Under the pieces are notes generated by a model. The model ran no database searches. It saw nothing but the letters and a program-made list of their open reading frames with translations, and was not told the origin of the DNA. A DNA stretch of 6,487 nt from Nodosilinea sp. BSH.14 (lineage in GTDB: Bacteria; Cyanobacteriota; Cyanobacteriia; Phormidesmidales; Phormidesmidaceae), in the NCBI GenBank assembly GCA_023264315.1, contig JALQST010000185.1:1-6487 (forward strand), read 5' to 3'. Shown in pieces: positions 4,867 to 6,487 of this stretch. Position 1 is the first letter of the stretch, and the number at the start of each line of letters is the position of its first letter. The translations under genes were made by a program, and so were the position numbers.

Positions 4867-6096
4867 ATGGCTACCATTAACGACAACTACCTCAAGCTAA
4901 AGGCGGGCTACCTGTTCCCAGAAATTGCCCGTCGGGTGAACGCCTTTGTAGAAGCAAATTCCGATGCGCCGATCATCAAACTCGGCATTGGCGATGTCAC
5001 CGAACCCCTGCCGGAAGCCTGCCGCGACGCCATGATTCAGGCTGTCCAAGACATGGGGGATCGCGGTTCCTTTAAGGGCTATGGCCCCGAACAGGGCTAT
5101 GACTGGCTGCGGGGAAAAATTGCCCAGCAGGACTTCCAATCTCGCGGGTGCGACATCGACGCCTCGGAAATCTTCATCTCCGATGGCTCGAAGTGCGACT
5201 GCGGCAACATTTTGGACATCTTCGGCGACAACAACTCCATCGCCGTCACCGACCCAGTCTACCCCGTCTATGTGGACACCAACGTGATGGCGGGCCACAC
5301 CGGAACCGTGAAGGAGAATGGCGAATACGACGGGCTGGTCTATCTGCCCATTAACGCCGAAAACAACTTCACGGCCCGCATCCCCAACGAAAAAGTAGAC
5401 CTGATCTACCTCTGCTTCCCCAACAACCCCACGGGGGCCGTGGCCACCAAGGAGCACCTGCAAGCCTGGGTGAACTACGCCCGCGCCCACGGTTCCATCA
5501 TTCTGTTTGATGCGGCCTACGAAGCCTTCATCACCGACCCCACCATTCCCCACTCCATCTACGAAATTGAGGGAGCGCGGGAATGTGCCATCGAGTTTCG
5601 GTCTTTCTCCAAAAATGCAGGCTTCACCGGCACTCGCTGCGCCCTCACCGTGGTGCCCAAGTCCCTCAAGGGCAAGGCCGCCGGTGGCAGCGACGTGGAA
5701 CTGCATAGCCTGTGGAACCGTCGCCAGTCCACCAAGTTCAACGGCGTCTCCTATATCGTGCAGCGGGGGGCCGAAGCGGTCTATTCCGCCGAAGGCCAAG
5801 CCCAAACCAAGGCGCTGGTCGCCTTCTACATGGAAAATGCCCGCATCATCCGGGAACAACTCACGGCAGCGGGGATCAGCGTCTATGGCGGTATCAATGC
5901 CCCCTACGTTTGGGTGAAGACCCCCGATGGTCTCTCCAGTTGGGACTTCTTCGATAAGCTGCTGCACACCTGCAACGTGGTGGGCACCCCCGGTTCAGGC
6001 TTTGGGGCCGCTGGGGAAGGCTACTTCCGCATCTCCGCCTTCAACAGCCGCGAGAATGTCGTGGAAGCCATGAAGCGCATCACCGGCAAGTTCTGA
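4867..6096 (+). CDS. dapL: LL-diaminopimelate aminotransferase (DapL)
   Basis: A PLP-dependent fold-type I aminotransferase of 409 residues, the usual length for DapL. It converts tetrahydrodipicolinate and glutamate directly to LL-diaminopimelate and 2-oxoglutarate, bypassing the acylated intermediates of the E. coli route, and supplies lysine and peptidoglycan synthesis in the cytoplasm. Diagnostic features: IGDVTEPLP (41-49), the DapL-type DGSKCD (106-111), NNPTG (186-190) with the PLP-contacting N187, D215 of FDAAY, the Schiff-base lysine K249 in SFSKNAGFTGTRC (246-258), and R388 (GYFRIS), which binds the substrate carboxylate. The ATG at 4867 begins MATINDNYLKLKAGYLFPEIARR, as in cyanobacterial and plant enzymes. 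No Shine-Dalgarno sequence precedes it. The gene appears monocistronic: divergent from the DUF1830 gene and convergent with the receiver-domain gene. All key residues are present. Confidence 0.97.
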   Translation: MATINDNYLKLKAGYLFPEIARRVNAFVEANSDAPIIKLGIGDVTEPLPEACRDAMIQAVQDMGDRGSFKGYGPEQGYDWLRGKIAQQDFQSRGCDIDASEIFISDGSKCDCGNILDIFGDNNSIAVTDPVYPVYVDTNVMAGHTGTVKENGEYDGLVYLPINAENNFTARIPNEKVDLIYLCFPNNPTGAVATKEHLQAWVNYARAHGSIILFDAAYEAFITDPTIPHSIYEIEGARECAIEFRSFSKNAGFTGTRCALTVVPKSLKGKAAGGSDVELHSLWNRRQSTKFNGVSYIVQRGAEAVYSAEGQAQTKALVAFYMENARIIREQLTAAGISVYGGINAPYVWVKTPDGLSSWDFFDKLLHTCNVVGTPGSGFGAAGEGYFRISAFNSRENVVEAMKRITGKF

Positions 6097-6115
6097 GCCT
6101 AGGCTACAACCGGAG

Positions 6116-6151
6116 CCCTCACCCCCAGCCCCTCTCCCACGGGGAGAGGGG
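6116..6151. repeat. GC-rich hairpin repeat between dapL and the receiver gene
   Basis: It starts with CCCTCACCCCCAGCCCC (6116-6132), identical to the repeat inside menC. CCCCTCTCCC (6129-6138) pairs perfectly with GGGAGAGGGG (6142-6151) around ACG, a very stable 10-base stem. Its place between convergent genes suggests a two-way transcription barrier, but no T-run follows on either strand, so any termination would not be of the standard intrinsic type. A partial echo, GAGCCCTCTCGGGGAG, follows at 6169-6184. The rest of the 132-base gap holds the small palindromes AGCCTAGGCT (6096-6105) and GAATTAATTC (6157-6166), and no gene. Confidence 0.65.
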
Positions 6152-6228
6152 AGCCGGAATTAATTCAGAGCCCTCTCGGGGAGTTAGATCGTGGTAAAAG
6201 GGCGCGTTTGCGATCTACTCAGGTTCGG

Positions 6229-6487
6229 TTAATTCGAGTAATTCGAGTCGGCCAGAGACAGCGTTTCTGATTGGTAGAGGTGCTCAATGGTCTCCCATAA
6301 TGTCCTCAGGCGAACCGGTTTACGGAGATATTCATTGGCCCCAGCCGCCAGACATTTTTCCCGATCTTCCTCCATCACCAGTGCGGTTAAGGCAATCACG
6401 GGAAGGTTCTGAAGCTGAGGATTAGCACGGATGGCGGCAATGGCGTCAATGCCGTTGAGTTTTGGCATTTGGATGTCCATAATCACC
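6229..6487 (-). CDS. response-regulator receiver domain, C-terminal part (partial)
   Basis: The gene enters at the right edge, so its 5' end lies outside the window. The 85 visible residues are the second half of a CheY-like receiver. They start VIMDIQMPKLNG with the phospho-acceptor aspartate at visible position 4 (codon 6477-6475). The signalling threonine is T34 (IALTAL), and the conserved lysine is K56 in YLRKPV. REKCLAAGANEYLRKPVRLRTLWETIEHL is typical of receivers in cyanobacterial hybrid histidine kinases. The protein ends about 15 residues after the last helix, so no output domain follows; this is either a stand-alone regulator or the C-terminal receiver of a hybrid kinase. The GTG at 6486 is the internal valine codon, not the start. 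It converges on dapL. Confidence 0.9.
   Translation of the reverse strand, partial: VIMDIQMPKLNGIDAIAAIRANPQLQNLPVIALTALVMEEDREKCLAAGANEYLRKPVRLRTLWETIEHLYQSETLSLADSNYSN

Noticed and set aside
4897..5967. Long minus-strand open frame of 356 codons opposite dapL
   Set aside because: It is a mirror of the strongly conserved dapL coding strand, with Gly/Val/Asp-rich low-information protein and no recognisable domain. Codon bias in GC-rich genes commonly leaves such antisense frames open.
1..6487. CRISPR arrays, tRNA or rRNA genes, insertion sequences
   Set aside because: No regularly spaced direct repeats, no cloverleaf or rRNA-like sequence, and no transposase frame or terminal inverted repeats with target duplications were seen.

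Overview
The window reads as chromosomal DNA from a cyanobacterium. The evidence is a phylloquinone-type menA next to menC, two small protein families known mainly from cyanobacteria (DUF1830 and DUF4079), and a DapL-type LL-diaminopimelate aminotransferase. Base composition is fairly GC-rich and start sites mostly lack Shine-Dalgarno sequences. There is no HIP1 octamer (GCGATCGC) in the window, although it is frequent in many cyanobacterial genomes. I cannot name the genus.

Layout: six genes lie on the minus strand, in transcription order DUF1830 protein (4422-4093), DUF4079 membrane protein (3903-3466), PH-like membrane protein (3433-2813), TPR protein with a C-terminal membrane anchor (2712-2188), menA (2104-1166) and menC (1145-69). 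After menC only about 70 bases remain, with a hairpin over the stop codon and a possible overlapping next start. A 444-base divergent intergenic region (4423-4866) with several inverted repeats separates this block from dapL on the plus strand (4867-6096). A 132-base gap with a GC-rich hairpin repeat separates dapL from the convergent tail of a response-regulator receiver domain, which is cut by the window edge (6487-6229).

Function: menC and menA are two steps of phylloquinone (vitamin K1) synthesis, which supplies the quinone of photosystem I: o-succinylbenzoate formation and phytylation of the naphthoate ring. The upstream genes are uncharacterised; three encode membrane proteins, and a shared membrane or quinone role is inference only. 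dapL makes LL-diaminopimelate for lysine and peptidoglycan.

Most of the window is ordinary core genome. The points most worth a second look are a GC-rich dispersed repeat inserted in frame into menC with a related copy after dapL, a perfect 12+2+12 palindrome in the dapL upstream region, and a terminator-like hairpin that abuts the probable start codon of the DUF4079 gene.
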